Source of the DNA: Maratus speciosus
Lineage: Eukaryota > Arthropoda > Arachnida > Araneae > Salticidae
Length of the DNA stretch: 64,000 bases
NCBI GenBank assembly: GCA_963932465.1
Contig: OZ010788.1
Location: 198,898,559 to 198,962,558, forward strand
Direction: 5' to 3'
In this document: piece after piece, positions 1 through 11,326 of the stretch
Numbering within the stretch: the stretch's first letter is position 1
Layout of the letters: each line of letters begins with the position of its first letter
The notes under the pieces: model-generated
What the model was told of the DNA's origin: nothing
The model's database searches: none
Seen by the model: the letters and a program-made list of their open reading frames with translations, nothing else
Program-made: the position numbers and the translations under genes

Positions 1-373
1 TGATAGTGCTGGTTGTATATTAAATAAAATATGTGCTTAAAATGACTCTAACACATTTTATAGAAAAAAAGTGAACTGTATTTTACTTAATTAAACCCTC
101 ATGGTTTTACAATACTCTTTTTATAATAGAATAATACACATGTTAACAAACAAAATGTTGCCATTTTCAGAAAAATGACTTTGCATAAAAAATTGCTGGC
201 ACTCAGCTTTGGCAGAAGACCATAGCATTGCAGACAGTAAAATTTATTTCTAACAGTTATATTGAAATTTTCTTGAGAACAATTAATTAAACCGTGAATT
301 TTCTCTTTCTTGTGTAAGTTATGAATGAAATGTCATATTATTTTTAATAGTATTTTGTATTAAATTTATATAG
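1..373. other. Intron sequence upstream of first visible NSUN2 exon
   Basis: AT-rich sequence with no coding stretch, RNA gene or element ends that I can recognise. It ends in a splice acceptor (TATATAG) directly before the exon at 374. Upstream NSUN2 exons, including those carrying the catalytic cysteines, must lie to the left of the window. Confidence 0.6.
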
Positions 374-575
374 GATCTGTGGAATTGGTTAATGTTGGCT
401 CATCCTTGCAAGGTTTAAAATACATACCTGGTATGACAAATTGGAAAGTGGCGAATAAGGAATTGCAGTTCTTTGAAAAGTTTGAGGAAGTTCCTGAAAA
501 AAATCTTACTCATATCAGGCCTCATATGTTTCCACCAAGTCCTGAAATTATGAAAGATTTACACTTAGAAAAATG
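374..575 (+). CDS. NSUN2: NSUN2 exon (C-terminal half, first exon in window)
   Basis: Internal exon of the RNA cytosine-5 methyltransferase NSUN2, which methylates tRNAs and other RNAs using S-adenosylmethionine. The reading frame gives GLKYIPGMTNWKV and THIRPHMFPP. Both match conserved blocks that follow the methyltransferase core in animal NSUN2 (PG-x-T-x-WKV and QIRPTMFPP-like). The exon follows an AG acceptor at 372-373 and ends at a GT donor at 576. It starts with two bases that complete a codon from the previous exon and ends with two bases (TG) that pair with the T opening the next exon to give Cys. The catalytic residues are not in this window. Assignment is by remembered family similarity; the phase match to the next exon is direct evidence. 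Confidence 0.9.
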
Positions 576-1146
576 GTAAATATATACATATTTGTTTTTA
601 AGATGTATGTTTAGGTTGTATTCCTAATTATGTATTTTAAAACATATCCTTTGTGTAAAATTTATGTACAGAGTATTTTTTTTTCTACAATGGTAAGGGC
701 TGCAGAAGTGCACATACCCCTAAACATTTTGTAAATATAACAAGAGGAAATGAAAATTTCAAAATTTTGGAGTTTTTGTTAAACCAGCTTTTAAGATGTT
801 GAAGATATTTTTGTAATTTAAGTTTTATGTATAGTTTGTTTACAGCAAAGATGTTTATATGTCCACTATGAACATTTTTTTAAAGAACATTTCTGAGCAT
901 TGAACATACCACTGAGATTGCTTCCATAACCTATGATTGTTTGGGGGCAGACAAATACAAATGTCTGCAACTACAGTGAGATAAAATTGGTTATTGACGT
1001 ATTGCTAGAGCGGCAATTTTCTGAGTCAAACTAAGAATACTCATAATTGTTTATTATTATTATTATTATTATTAGAAAAAATGCACTGTTTATGTCCATG
1101 AAATAATTTTCATATGAATTATAATATTTCTGTGTGAAAATTGCAG
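576..1146. other. Intron; short TTA microsatellite
   Basis: Start of a 9.6-kb intron. No coding signal is visible. A short (TTA)n run lies at about 1050-1075. The hAT target duplication begins at 1147. Confidence 0.6.
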
Positions 1147-2129
1147 CTTTATTTTAGGGACGCACCGAATGGTGATTTTGGCCGAATACAAAATAGTATT
1201 CACCCTACAGGTGAACTGAATACCGAATATTCAGGCAAGCCAAATAGTAACTGTTAGGCCGAATATTTGGCTGTCTGAATACTTTCAAAATTTCAAAATT
1301 TAAAGGCGTTAATGTTAAATTTTAAAACAATTTTACATAATATTTAATACAAAAACTTACATTTTCATAAACAAGGGGTTTTTACAAGTAAACTTTATGT
1401 TGTAAAAAATCTGTTTTGAGTTATTTAAGAAGAGGATAGTTATAAAACTATTTTAATTAATAAAATTTTTAATTTTATGGCTTCTTCTCTGGATTAAAAT
1501 AAATGAATAACATTTTCTTAAATTCTAAAACAAACATTTTAAAATCAACGATAAATTGTGAAAAAATGGAAGAAAAAATTTACAAGGATATTTGTTAGGA
1601 AGTGACTAAAATAAAAAATAAATAAATAATGCAATCTATTCAAATGGCAGCAACTCATCAAGAATAACTTTTCTACTCCCTTTGATATTTAGCAGGGTAG
1701 TTTTTAAATGCATCCTAGATCAGTGTCTGGAGTGGGTGATCATTTAAGGGATTTTAAATATACAGGTTGTTCTTAAATTATTTCAACAAGCTTTCAACAG
1801 AGATAATATGGTCAAGACAAACATTTTTTGAACAAGAAACATCTCAATTCATTTATTCCATCAAAATTACAATTCATTCAATCAAAATACTGGTTGAGTA
1901 AGAACAAGCCAGAACTGAATTTTTGTTCACAACTTTATCAACAATGAAGATAACCGAGATTTGTTTCATATTAATTTTGCTTGTATTAAATGTGATGGTA
2001 TCATTGAAAATGACTAAATTGTGATCGATGACACTGTATAAATCCTGTCAACTGCATTCTGAATAAAGGAATGTTTAGCTCATAGTTGTTTAGATATGAA
2101 TGATAGCAATATCTTGCACTTCTCATCAT

Positions 2130-2320
2130 GATATCATATTTCACAGAAATCAAAGCAAGTCTGTTGAAAATATAGTTATGATACCTCCATTATTGTTAAA
2201 ATAATGAAGGAAAATCGATGTTTGAGTCAGATGACATATACCTGTATTTATGACTGAATAAGTGGATTGCGATTATGGTTTCCTGACAAAAATTGTTTGT
2301 CTTGATGTCTATTTTTTTTA
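2130..2320. repeat. Dispersed repeat, copy 1
   Basis: This stretch resembles 35655-35840 on the same strand. Shared landmarks are AAGTCTGTTGAAAATA, CATTATTGTTAAA, CCTGTATTT and GACTGAATAAGT/GACTAAATAAGT in the same order. The family is not recognised. This copy is inside the hAT element; the other lies in a later intron. Confidence 0.5.
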
Positions 2321-2703
2321 GAAACACACTTAAAAACAAAAACAAGAAACAGATTATTTACTAGACATTGTTCAGGAACTTGCATTTATAGATCACTAAT
2401 TTCGATGAAAATCCTTATTAATGGTTTATTTTCCTAAGTGATACTTTACAAATCTAATATATAAAAATGAAAATTTGTCTGTCTCTCTGTAATTCTATAC
2501 AATGTGAAATGTTACATACATGTGTATTAAAACACGGTCGGGGCAACTAATCCGGAATTGAAATAACTTATAGTTAATTTTTAATTAATAAAAAACCACC
2601 AATTTAACAGCATTTTCCTATCAAATTTAAACATTTTTCGTAACAGCAGTTGCTAATAATTAAAAATACACAATAAAATTGTTACCACAACAATTACTTT
2701 TTG

Positions 2704-3000
2704 ATTGCAAGATTTCCACTTGAAAAATGAAAATGAAATAAATAGATTGACAAATAAAAAAATATTACGTCATAACTTTTCTATTGCAAGATTTCCACTT
2801 GAAAAATGAAAATGAAATAAATAGGTTGACAAATAAAAAAATATTATATCATAACTTTTCTATTGCAAGATTTCCACTTGAAAAATGAAAATGAAATAAA
2901 TAGGTTGACAAATAAAAAAATATTACGTCATAATTTTTCTATTACAAGATTTCCACGTGAAAAGTGAAAATGAAATAAATACTTTGACGAATTTTGAAAA
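2704..3000. repeat. 79-bp tandem repeat, about 3.7 copies
   Basis: Copies start at 2704, 2783, 2862 and 2941, an exact 79-bp period, each opening ATTGCAAGATTTCCACTTG or a near variant. The last copy diverges from about 2980. A segment just upstream (from about 2455, TCTAATATATAAAAATG followed by GTCTGTCTCTCTG) resembles the 5' end of Helitron-like repeats, but I found no matching 3' end. Confidence 0.85.
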
Positions 3001-3192
3001 GCAAGTGAATATTACACCATATATTGGAAATATAACGGGCATCAACAGGTGAATATATAACGTCATATGAGTTTGAAAAAACGTATTGAAACATGATAAA
3101 AACCCGATTATGGAAATATTGGTATATTTTAACATGTTGAGCTTATCTGAATTTGTTTTCACCATTTTTAAGTCTGTTCCATATATATGCAT

Positions 3193-3614
3193 TAGACCGG
3201 AGTGAAAAACAAAAAGTTTTGCAAATCGAATCGTAATAGTGCGGAAAAGTTGTTACTCATCAATACAAGCACAGTGAAAAAAAAAATTTTGAAATTGGAG
3301 AATATCTTCCGTTCGCGCATCGCGTTCAAAGTTTTCGAATTTGAACAAAAATTGTACAAATATACGAAAAATTGTAAAAAGGTGTAAACTTTTTCCGATC
3401 AAACACATTATTTTGTACATACCATGACCTTGAGATGTAGAATGGAGAGAAAAATACCACACACACCTCCTCTGTCCCCTTCCAACCCCCTCAAGGGGGT
3501 GAAACTGGCCAATTTTCGTGGAAAATACCTAAATTACAGGAGATGTAAATATTGACGAATCGGTCTGATTTTTTTTGCATAAAGCAACCTTGAGGCTAAA
3601 AGTCGAAAACAATC
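3193..3614 (+). repeat. Left long terminal inverted repeat of nested element
   Basis: About 422 bp, matching 6520-6941 in inverse orientation with scattered substitutions. Both contain the lysine-rich-looking frame around GTGAAAAACAAAAAG and the block ACCATGACCTTGAGATGTAG. Short open frames in the arms (for example 3202-3387 and its mirror 6747-6932) are by-products of the repeat, not genes. Confidence 0.85.
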
Positions 3615-3761
3615 CTCCTCCCCCCTCGAGAGTTCAAAATTGTGCAGCTCTTGACCCGTCCTTCTAAGGACGACTCAGGACTCACCACGGGAAGGTCGCT
3701 GCACTGCGAGTCCCACCCACACCCTTTCCCAACCAACCAACCAAAATGTGGGCGTGGAGAA

Positions 3762-5989
3762 TTATGCAGATGCAGATTCAGCTACTGCGAATTCTGATTT
3801 AGTGTGAAATTTTATCATGGTAGCACGAGAAGCGAGGGTGGCTCTTATAAAACCATCACGTCGCTCCTGCCCAAACACTTTTGAGAAGGCCTGTGTTACC
3901 AGCTTGACACTGCGCTCTACGGCTTGCGTATGACATGGTGTGTCTGCCAGATTCAAAGGAATAGTTGGCTTTTCCCCCTTGGAAATCAAGTCTGCAATGT
4001 CAGCTGAAGAAATGTTTAGCAATAGAGGAGGACAGGTAATCTTGGTTTCAGACCAATTTATAATGTCATAATAATCCTCGGCGTCAAAATTTATGGCCGG
4101 AACTTGAAAATTTCTGACGGATTTGCCCTTTGTGGGAGTGTCTTTGGATTTCAGTACCCGCCAAAGTCCCAGCTCTCGAACGTGTTGCCTATCATCCACT
4201 ACCATTGAAAGAAGAATGTTTTCTGGATGGGAAAAGAATGCATTTGTTTGGATGACCTTTGTTACCACTTCTTGGAGATTTGCAGGTAAGCTTACATTTC
4301 TTGATGCATTCAAAAATCTGTTTAGGTCCCTCAACTACTGAAGATCTTGTCTTAATTTCGAACCACAGAGGTACGTACACTGTCGTAATGTACATGACAA
4401 TGTTGATGAGATTTTCGGATGGCGTTTCCAATGAAATATACAGTCTCAGGAACCTGTTTGCTGTCGTTAACCACCGAGAATGAGATATTGGTCCCGGATC
4501 TAGATTTGCAGGAACAAGACCCAGGTCTGAGGAACAAGACCCAGCAGCAATGGAAACGGCGATGTCGTACAGGTATCTCTGATCTTTACTCAGGATTTCT
4601 GGGTCAATGTGTGGGATGTGGCATTTAATTCTCTTAAAAGCAACTACGGGCAAAGACTCGCAACCAGCCAGCTGTTTGCAAGACGGCCACAAAAAGACTG
4701 AGGCCCTGTGGTTTTATCATCAAATGTTTCTACAAGATGCCTCAAAGGTAGCTCATTAAAACGCAGGAGTCAGATAACCCACTATGTTGGTCTCTTTAAA
4801 CGCATTTCTATATGTTTGATTTCTCCACTATTCCAGCCAGTGTTTGTTGCTGTACCATCACACCCGACGACTAGAATTTTAGAACTATCTATTCCGTTTT
4901 CTTCGAAATGGTCTACAATGGATTTATCAATGTCTTTTCCACTTTTTGAGATTAGTACTAGATGACAAAGGTACTTAGAACCAGGTTCCTCAACAACTGT
5001 AATGTGGTCTTCTTTTTGTTCATACTGATATCGTTTACCTCCTTTGTCAACCAGCACTAGAGTGTCATCGGCCCTGCCATCAAAAGTACACACACATTGG
5101 ACCGTTCATTTGATGTTCCTGCTGCTCCAGATTGGTTAGAATTGCCCTGCACTTTTCTTTTTCTCGTATAATTTTGCTTCTATCAACGATCAGAGATGTA
5201 TTGCTATCAGTAATAAGACCTACGTCTTTTAGTTCGCTAGAGGTAAGGGCAGCTGTTGCTCTGTCTGACAGACCAAAACGATTACTTGTCAAAGCAGTAG
5301 CTGGAAGCGACATGCGCATTTTTGAAGAGCCTGGGCTCCTTGACAGAGCAGACAAAGAGCGTGTGGGCTAAAAATCTAAATCATCCTCATCCTCATTGAC
5401 ATCAACATTTGTCTCCTCTCTTTCAGGATCAGTGCTGCAATCAGATTTGCATTTGTGTGCTGAGCACATCAAGATGACGAGCCTTTCTTTGCAACCTTGA
5501 TGTAAGTTTTTGTGTTTCCTTTTTATGCACCGTCGGTCCTATTTTACCTAATCTAAGGTATCTTTGTGCGTAAAGAAACTTCCGTTCCAATGTAGGTATT
5601 TTCCTGTCCTTAGGGCAATCGCAACTGACAGCTATAGGATTAGGACAAATACACTTGTCAAAGTTTTTCCCACAAGTGCATTCTAGTGTCATCTCGCATT
5701 TGCAAGCTGATATGTCAAATAATGTGTTATACGATTGATGAATGAAGTCATTTTACTTCTTCTGTTTCCTAGCCGTGTCTTTGTCTCTTGGATATGATTT
5801 ACGAAGAGCATAATAGCGATCGTGTAGTTGTTTCATCTTTTGAACGACTCTTGTGTGACAAACTGTAGGAATCGAAGCCCTCAAATACAGTGACTTAATC
5901 TGTTGAGCAACAGTGTTTGCCACTTCTAAAAAGCTCAACTTCCTTCCAGGTTTAAAGTCACCAGACTGCAATAACATGGCGTATTGCAT
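3762..5989 (-). pseudogene. Decayed transposase-like gene of nested element
   Basis: Consecutive minus-strand frames read as one protein once frameshifts and stops are allowed. In order they are 5989-5753 (basic N-terminus, HDRYYALRKSYP), 5692-5441 (a cysteine-rich stretch, CTCGKNFDKCICPNP), 5355-5080, 5093-4782 (TFDGRADDTLVL; VVGCDGTATNTG), about 4762-4690 (NELPLRHLVE), 4692-4350 (SRWLTTANRFLRLY) and 4334-3762 (PCHTQAVERSVKLVTQA). The two Asp motifs, followed by a Cys/His-type segment and a late Glu, suggest an RNase H-like DDE transposase. There are at least three frame breaks (near 4780, 4690 and 4310), so it is inactive. I recall similar unnamed proteins in other arthropods but know no family name. 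No restored protein is given. Confidence 0.7.
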
Positions 5990-6519
5990 TTCATGTTAAC
6001 ATTTGACAACGTCAGCATTGGTGGGAAGAATTGCCGATGGCAGTGGTTTTGGTGCACCAAAAAATGGGCAGGGAGTATGAACGCTTCGAGTGAGCGCCAT
6101 AATGAAGATAAAGGAAGATAAATTTTGATCGATGAGACCGTTATCCAATTCAAGCTACGGGATTCTAAACGAAGCCGACAAGAAAAGTTTTCAGCAAGAG
6201 CAGCGCTTCTTTTATAGGCGAGATATATTCTTTTACAAGCGAGACAAGCAGAAACACGCAGCGACGCTGAGGCAAAACTGAGTGACGCACAGCGATCGTT
6301 ACCAGGTACGGGTACTGTGCTAGCTCCTCCTCCACTCCGTTTCTCGGAATTCCAGCGGTGCGCACGCGCAGCGAGCATTACAGTGCACAGAAGAAGAAAG
6401 GGGCTGACGAGATGGATAGATAGGTCGAGTGACCGGGCGGCAAACAAAACAAAACATAATGTTTGCCGCAAAAAGTCGCCCCCTCGACAGGGTTCAAAGG
6501 GGATAGAGGACCTCTCGAT

Positions 6520-6941
6520 GGATTGTTTTCGACTTTTAGCCTCAAGGTTGCCTTATGTTAAAAAAATCAGGTCGATTCGTCAATATTTACATCTCCTGTA
6601 ATTTCTGTATTTTCCACGAAAATTGGCCAGTTTCACCCCCTTGAGAGGGTTAGAAGGGGATAAAGGAGGAGTGTGTGGTATTTTTTCCTCCATTCTACAT
6701 CTCAAGGTCATGGTATGTACAAAAAATGTGTTCGATCGGAAAAAGTTTACACCTTTTTACGATTTTTCGTATATTTGTACAATTTTTGTTCAAATTCGAA
6801 AACTTTGAATGCGATGCGCGAACGGAAGATATTCTCCGATTTCAAAAAATTTTTTTTCATTGTGCTTGTATTGACGAGTAGCAACTTTTCCGCACTATTA
6901 CGATTCGATTTGCAAAACTTTTTGTTTTTCACTCCGGTCTA
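6520..6941 (-). repeat. Right long terminal inverted repeat of nested element
   Basis: Inverse copy of 3193-3614. It ends CACTCCGGTCTA just before the second ATATGCAT duplication at 6942-6949. Confidence 0.85.
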
Positions 6942-7232
6942 ATATGCATGTATATATTAGAATTTCCACAAAGGTTTAGGTCCCTAGAGAGTGAGGAACT
7001 GAAATAAAGATGGCTTTACTGATATTTTTTATTATTTGTTTTATGCTGTATGTTTAATTAGAAGTTGTGTAAGGTTTTTAAAAATATGTTAAAAAGTTTT
7101 AAGTATTTTGTTTGGTCGAATATTTTGATATTCGGCAAGCTGAATAGTTTGATATTCAGCCTAACTGAATATTCGGTAACGTAGCCGAATGCCAAATAGA
7201 TACCGAATATTCGGTGCATCCCTACTTTATTT

Positions 7233-7884
7233 TAATAATTCCACAACTGACTGCTATCTTATTCCACATGAAATTTAGGGCTGATTTTGTATCTTTCAGT
7301 ACTTCATTAGTTTTTCTAATTTTCCTTATTTGCTCCATGCTTCTCTAATTAATGATAATATCGCTCATCCACAAGAAGAGTGACACAACTCTCAAAAAAT
7401 CATTTTGCATTGTATTCCACTAATACGTCTGTCATGTATCTTGATACAGAAAAAGTTTCATAAGTGTAGTTTATCAGAAAATCGCTTTATTACACTATTT
7501 GTCCATTTGTGACCACAGAAGGGGGTCGAATTGCATGGGGAGGTAAAATTACTCAACCCACCGAACTTCACCTACGTATTCATTCTTAAGGTTTTTACAC
7601 TTTCATGCATGTTTTTATTGCTGCATGCAGAACTAAGTGCTGTTTCATATTGCAGTAAAAAAAGGCAAATCTTCTTTTTCTTCACCCGTAAAATTTACTT
7701 TTGTCACGATTTGTCACTTTTTTTGTGGGTGAGCGATATCTACATATAGGTGTATTTTATCGTAGTGTAAATTGTGTATGCAAGTCTTTTCCATCTTATA
7801 TTATAAAATAACACTTCATTTTTCTTATGTTTTAAGTATTTAAATTTTAATGTTGGCATATATGCCAAGAATAAAATAAATATA
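7233..7884. other. Intron sequence without recognised features
   Basis: AT-rich sequence. Open frames here (for example near 7531-7749) are short and of low complexity. I see nothing assignable. Confidence 0.5.
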
Positions 7885-9693
7885 TCTATATTATAAAACA
7901 AAAGCATGTCTGTGGATAACACTGTTATATCAACAATGACAAAAATCCAATCAATCTATTATTCATTTTTTTGCAAATTTATTAACTTTTAAACCATTGC
8001 ACAATTTTAATTTTTACACTATCAAATAAGGTTACTTTCGAATGCAATATGTCTGAAAACTATCTCAATTTAATGATTTTTTATGGTTTTTAAAATAATT
8101 TTCAAGCATAATTTTTTTTTAATCTATCACACAGAGATCGATTATGGAAGATTATAACTCGTTTGCACTTTTAAAGCATTATAAATAGTTTAACCTCAAA
8201 TTTGTAGGATTATATCTTTAATCTGATTTTGTAAAAATTTATGCTTTTAAAATGAAAACCTTTTGAAATGAACCTCGTTGGGAGCTCCACAATATTTATA
8301 TATTTAAAACTAAATGCATCATTTTAAAGTAAAATATGGGCTCTTTAAAGGATGTTATATGTTTTTCCATATTATGACAAATAATAGCAAATGCGGAATT
8401 TGAAAGTGTGCAGAATTTTTCTTTTCCTCATTGATTCATTTAATATATATATATATTATATATAAAAAAAGTTCTTACTATCCAAACTTTGTGGAATTTT
8501 TATAGGTCATAAATATAATGGTTTCAATGCGTGTTTTAAAAATTTGTAAAAAAATATTGATATTTAGTGGTGCAGGCCCTTGTATGTATAAGAAGACTTT
8601 CACACATTGGGTCATTTAATAGTTTAGAAAAATAGTTCATATTGTCCAAGCTCTTTGAAATTGCTGTTATCATTTATTAATCTAATGGGTTTGAAGCCTG
8701 TGTAAAACATTAATGAAAATATATTGATATTTAGTTCTAAATGGGCTGTGTTTTCTTCTCAATTTTATTTTGCATTGAGTTGTTTAATATTAAAAACAAA
8801 ACAGTTCTTATTGTCTGAACTCTTTCAAATCTTTATCAGTTATAAATATCATGTTTCGAAGCCTGCATATAATTTTCATGCAAAAATATGGATATTTAGC
8901 TGTAAAAACATAAGCAAAACCCACCTGCAAATTGACATTCTGAGCAAAAATTTTGCCGATTTTTTTATTGTTTTTTTAATATTTATAACCGTCTGAATGT
9001 TTTGAGATTTTTATATATGATGTAAATCAATTGTACAAAGAACATGCAAAAACACTCTCTTAAAATACTGATATTTTGTTACTTGTAACATAGAAAAAAA
9101 AAGTCTCTGGGAAGTACAAAGTGACTTCCAGTCCCAAATTTTTTGTAGAAGAAAGTATCTAAATTAAGAAGGTATTTTTTCTATTTTTCGTATCTTTAAA
9201 ATTAAGCCCGATAAGAGTTTTGGAAATAGAGAGGGGGAGGGAAGAGACTCCGTGAAATAAATTTTTTTCAAAAATTGTTTTGAAAGGGTTAAACTTCATG
9301 TTTTTTTTTTTTTTTTTTTTTTTTTTGTGGTTGGCAGTATTTGAAAACAAAAAGTATGAAATTGAAGAATATGTTTTTAGTTTCTGTATTTCAAACGGTT
9401 CAATCAATGTAACTTTACAAAAACAAAGCTGCTCAATCTTTCCTCTTTTCTGTGTTGTGAGATTGTCAGAAGCATCTTAAATGTGCAGGCACACACATGC
9501 TCAAAAAAGAATGCTGTTTTGATGAGCATTCATTTTGGTTTTTAATTAAAATCTCGTCTAATTATCAAAAAATGAAAAATCTGAGCCTCAGGTGCATCAG
9601 TACCTACCTTGGGCTCTCCTCACCCAAATTTTTAGACTTCTACATGCGATAGATTTTGCAACATACAAACAGGCCAAAACTTTCTTTTATTAG
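7885..9693 (+). mobile_element. Helitron-like repeat, low confidence
   Basis: The left edge reads A|TCTATATTATAAAACAAA, a Helitron-style TC start between A and T, followed by CATGTCTGTGGATAAC. The right edge, TTTTATTAG followed by TATAGATT, is only a weak match to the Helitron CTRRT end, and I see no clear terminal hairpin. The interior carries the ~165-bp tandem repeats described separately and a T-run at about 9301-9326. The boundaries are tentative. Confidence 0.3.
8470..9090. repeat. Degenerate tandem repeat, ~165-bp period, about 4 copies
   Basis: AGTTCTTACTATCC (8470), AGTTCATATTGTCC (8634) and AGTTCTTATTGTCTG (8803) begin successive units. Each is followed by a CTTTG/CTTTC block, GTCATAAATATAATGG-like text and ATATTGATATTTAG. 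A fourth, weaker unit runs from about 8965. Spacings are 164 and 169 bp. Confidence 0.7.
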
Positions 9694-10393
<700 letters not shown>

Positions 10394-10418
10394 AGGATAC
10401 TTCAGATTCCTCCAAAAG
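10394..10418 (+). CDS. NSUN2: NSUN2 25-nt microexon (linker)
   Basis: A 25-nt exon encoding EDTSDSSK, with split codons at both ends. It lies between CTTACAG and GTATGA. The phase works exactly: G from the previous exon plus AG gives Glu, and the final AG joins T of the exon at 35328 to give Ser. The acidic, serine-rich content fits the poorly conserved linker that follows the methyltransferase domain in NSUN2. It is too short to be found by similarity; the support is phase continuity and good splice sites. Confidence 0.75.
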
Positions 10419-10532
10419 GTATGAATATTTATCTTTCTTTCTTCAAATATCAAAATGATCATATTTGTTTAAACTACAGAGTCAGTTGAAAAATAATTTG
10501 TTACTCTAGTAATGTTTGTGAGATTTATATTA

Positions 10533-11326
10533 CAGTCCTCTCCACTTAATTGGATCACGGATAATCGAATACCCCGCTTATTCGAATAGGATCCTCTGGA
10601 ACCGAATTTATTCCTATTGGTTCTGTGTTATTTTTCCCTGCTTAAACCAAATATCTTTTACAAACGTGCCCGCTTAATCCAATAACAACTGAGTGACCGA
10701 TGTTTGAAAATAGGCACGGAAAGCACGTTTCAGCTGGAATTTCTTTCCACCTTTTGTCATTTTCGGTTCATTTACACTGAAAACAAATTTTCAATTCTTC
10801 CTGAAATGATTTCCCCACCTTGATCTCCCCCCACCATCACTTCTTGCTGTTAACCAGGCTTTAATGGCAATGCACCATCACTTTGAGACTCGAGATGGTA
10901 GTTGCGATATTTTTCACTCATTCGAAAAATAATTCGATATTTACTCCTTTAAAATTCCACTTAAACAAACCACTTTAAACGATTTTTTTAAGGCAGTATA
11001 AGTAACGTAAATTAGAAGTAGCAAAGTTTTGACCAAATTCAAACGAAGTGTATTAAGTGTGATGTAAACCATATAAATGTATGTACTGATATTAAATTAA
11101 TACGTATTTACCTTTATTTATACGTATTAGCCTTTGTATTTATTTTTATTGTATGTTATTCTATTAACGATTTACTATGCTGTTAATTAAATATACCGTA
11201 GATGGTTATTTTGCCTTTTTATTACGCATTAAATATTACAGTTATGATTCCCCATTTAATAAAATAACCTGCTTAATTGAATATTTTTTCTGGAACCGTC
11301 AATATTCGTTTAAACGGGGACGACTG
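10533..11326. mobile_element. Non-autonomous pogo/Tigger-type element
   Basis: Element of 794 bp with ends CAGTCCTCTCCACTTAATTG and, inverted, CAGTCGTCCCCGTTTAAACG. It is flanked by TA dinucleotides at 10531-10532 and 11327-11328. The CAGT(C)...CC..TTAA terminus and TA target are typical of pogo/Tigger elements. Around 10850-10930 a plus-strand frame reads ALMAMHHHFETRDG, possibly a remnant of the transposase C-terminus. No intact transposase is present. Confidence 0.75.

Larger units (their letters stand above)
3193..6941 (-). mobile_element. Nested DNA transposon with 422-bp inverted repeats, unassigned superfamily
   Basis: The element is 3,749 bp, bounded by TAGACCGGAGTG and its inverse CACTCCGGTCTA, and flanked by a perfect 8-bp duplication ATATGCAT (3185-3192, 6942-6949). 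The terminal inverted repeats run 3193-3614 and 6520-6941. It sits inside the hAT element at 1155-7224 and so is the younger insertion. It carries one decayed minus-strand transposase-like gene. The 8-bp duplication fits hAT, P or Mutator-like transposons, but long inverted repeats and the unfamiliar protein keep me from choosing. Confidence 0.85.
1155..7224. mobile_element. hAT-type DNA transposon, interrupted by a nested element
   Basis: The ends are inverted: TAGGGACGCACCGAAT on the left and ATTCGGTGCATCCCTA on the right. They are flanked by a perfect 8-bp direct repeat, CTTTATTT, at 1147-1154 and 7225-7232. Subterminal sequence is rich in CCGAATATTCGG-like blocks at both ends. An 8-bp duplication and a TAGGG/CAGGG terminus are typical of hAT. 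Without the nested insertion at 3193-6941 the element is about 2.3 kb, and I see no hAT transposase in that remainder, so it is non-autonomous. It lies wholly in the NSUN2 intron. Confidence 0.85.

Noticed and set aside
2455..3190. Helitron starting at TCTAATATATAAAAATG
   Set aside because: A suggestive 5' end, but no 3' hairpin with CTRRT was found before the nested element.
3202..3387. 61-codon frame mirrored at 6747-6932
   Set aside because: It lies wholly in the terminal inverted repeats, and the identical mirror image shows it is a by-product of the repeat.
5935..6471. 178-codon minus-strand frame
   Set aside because: It overlaps the N-terminal piece of the decayed transposase in another frame and has arginine/serine-rich shadow-like content.
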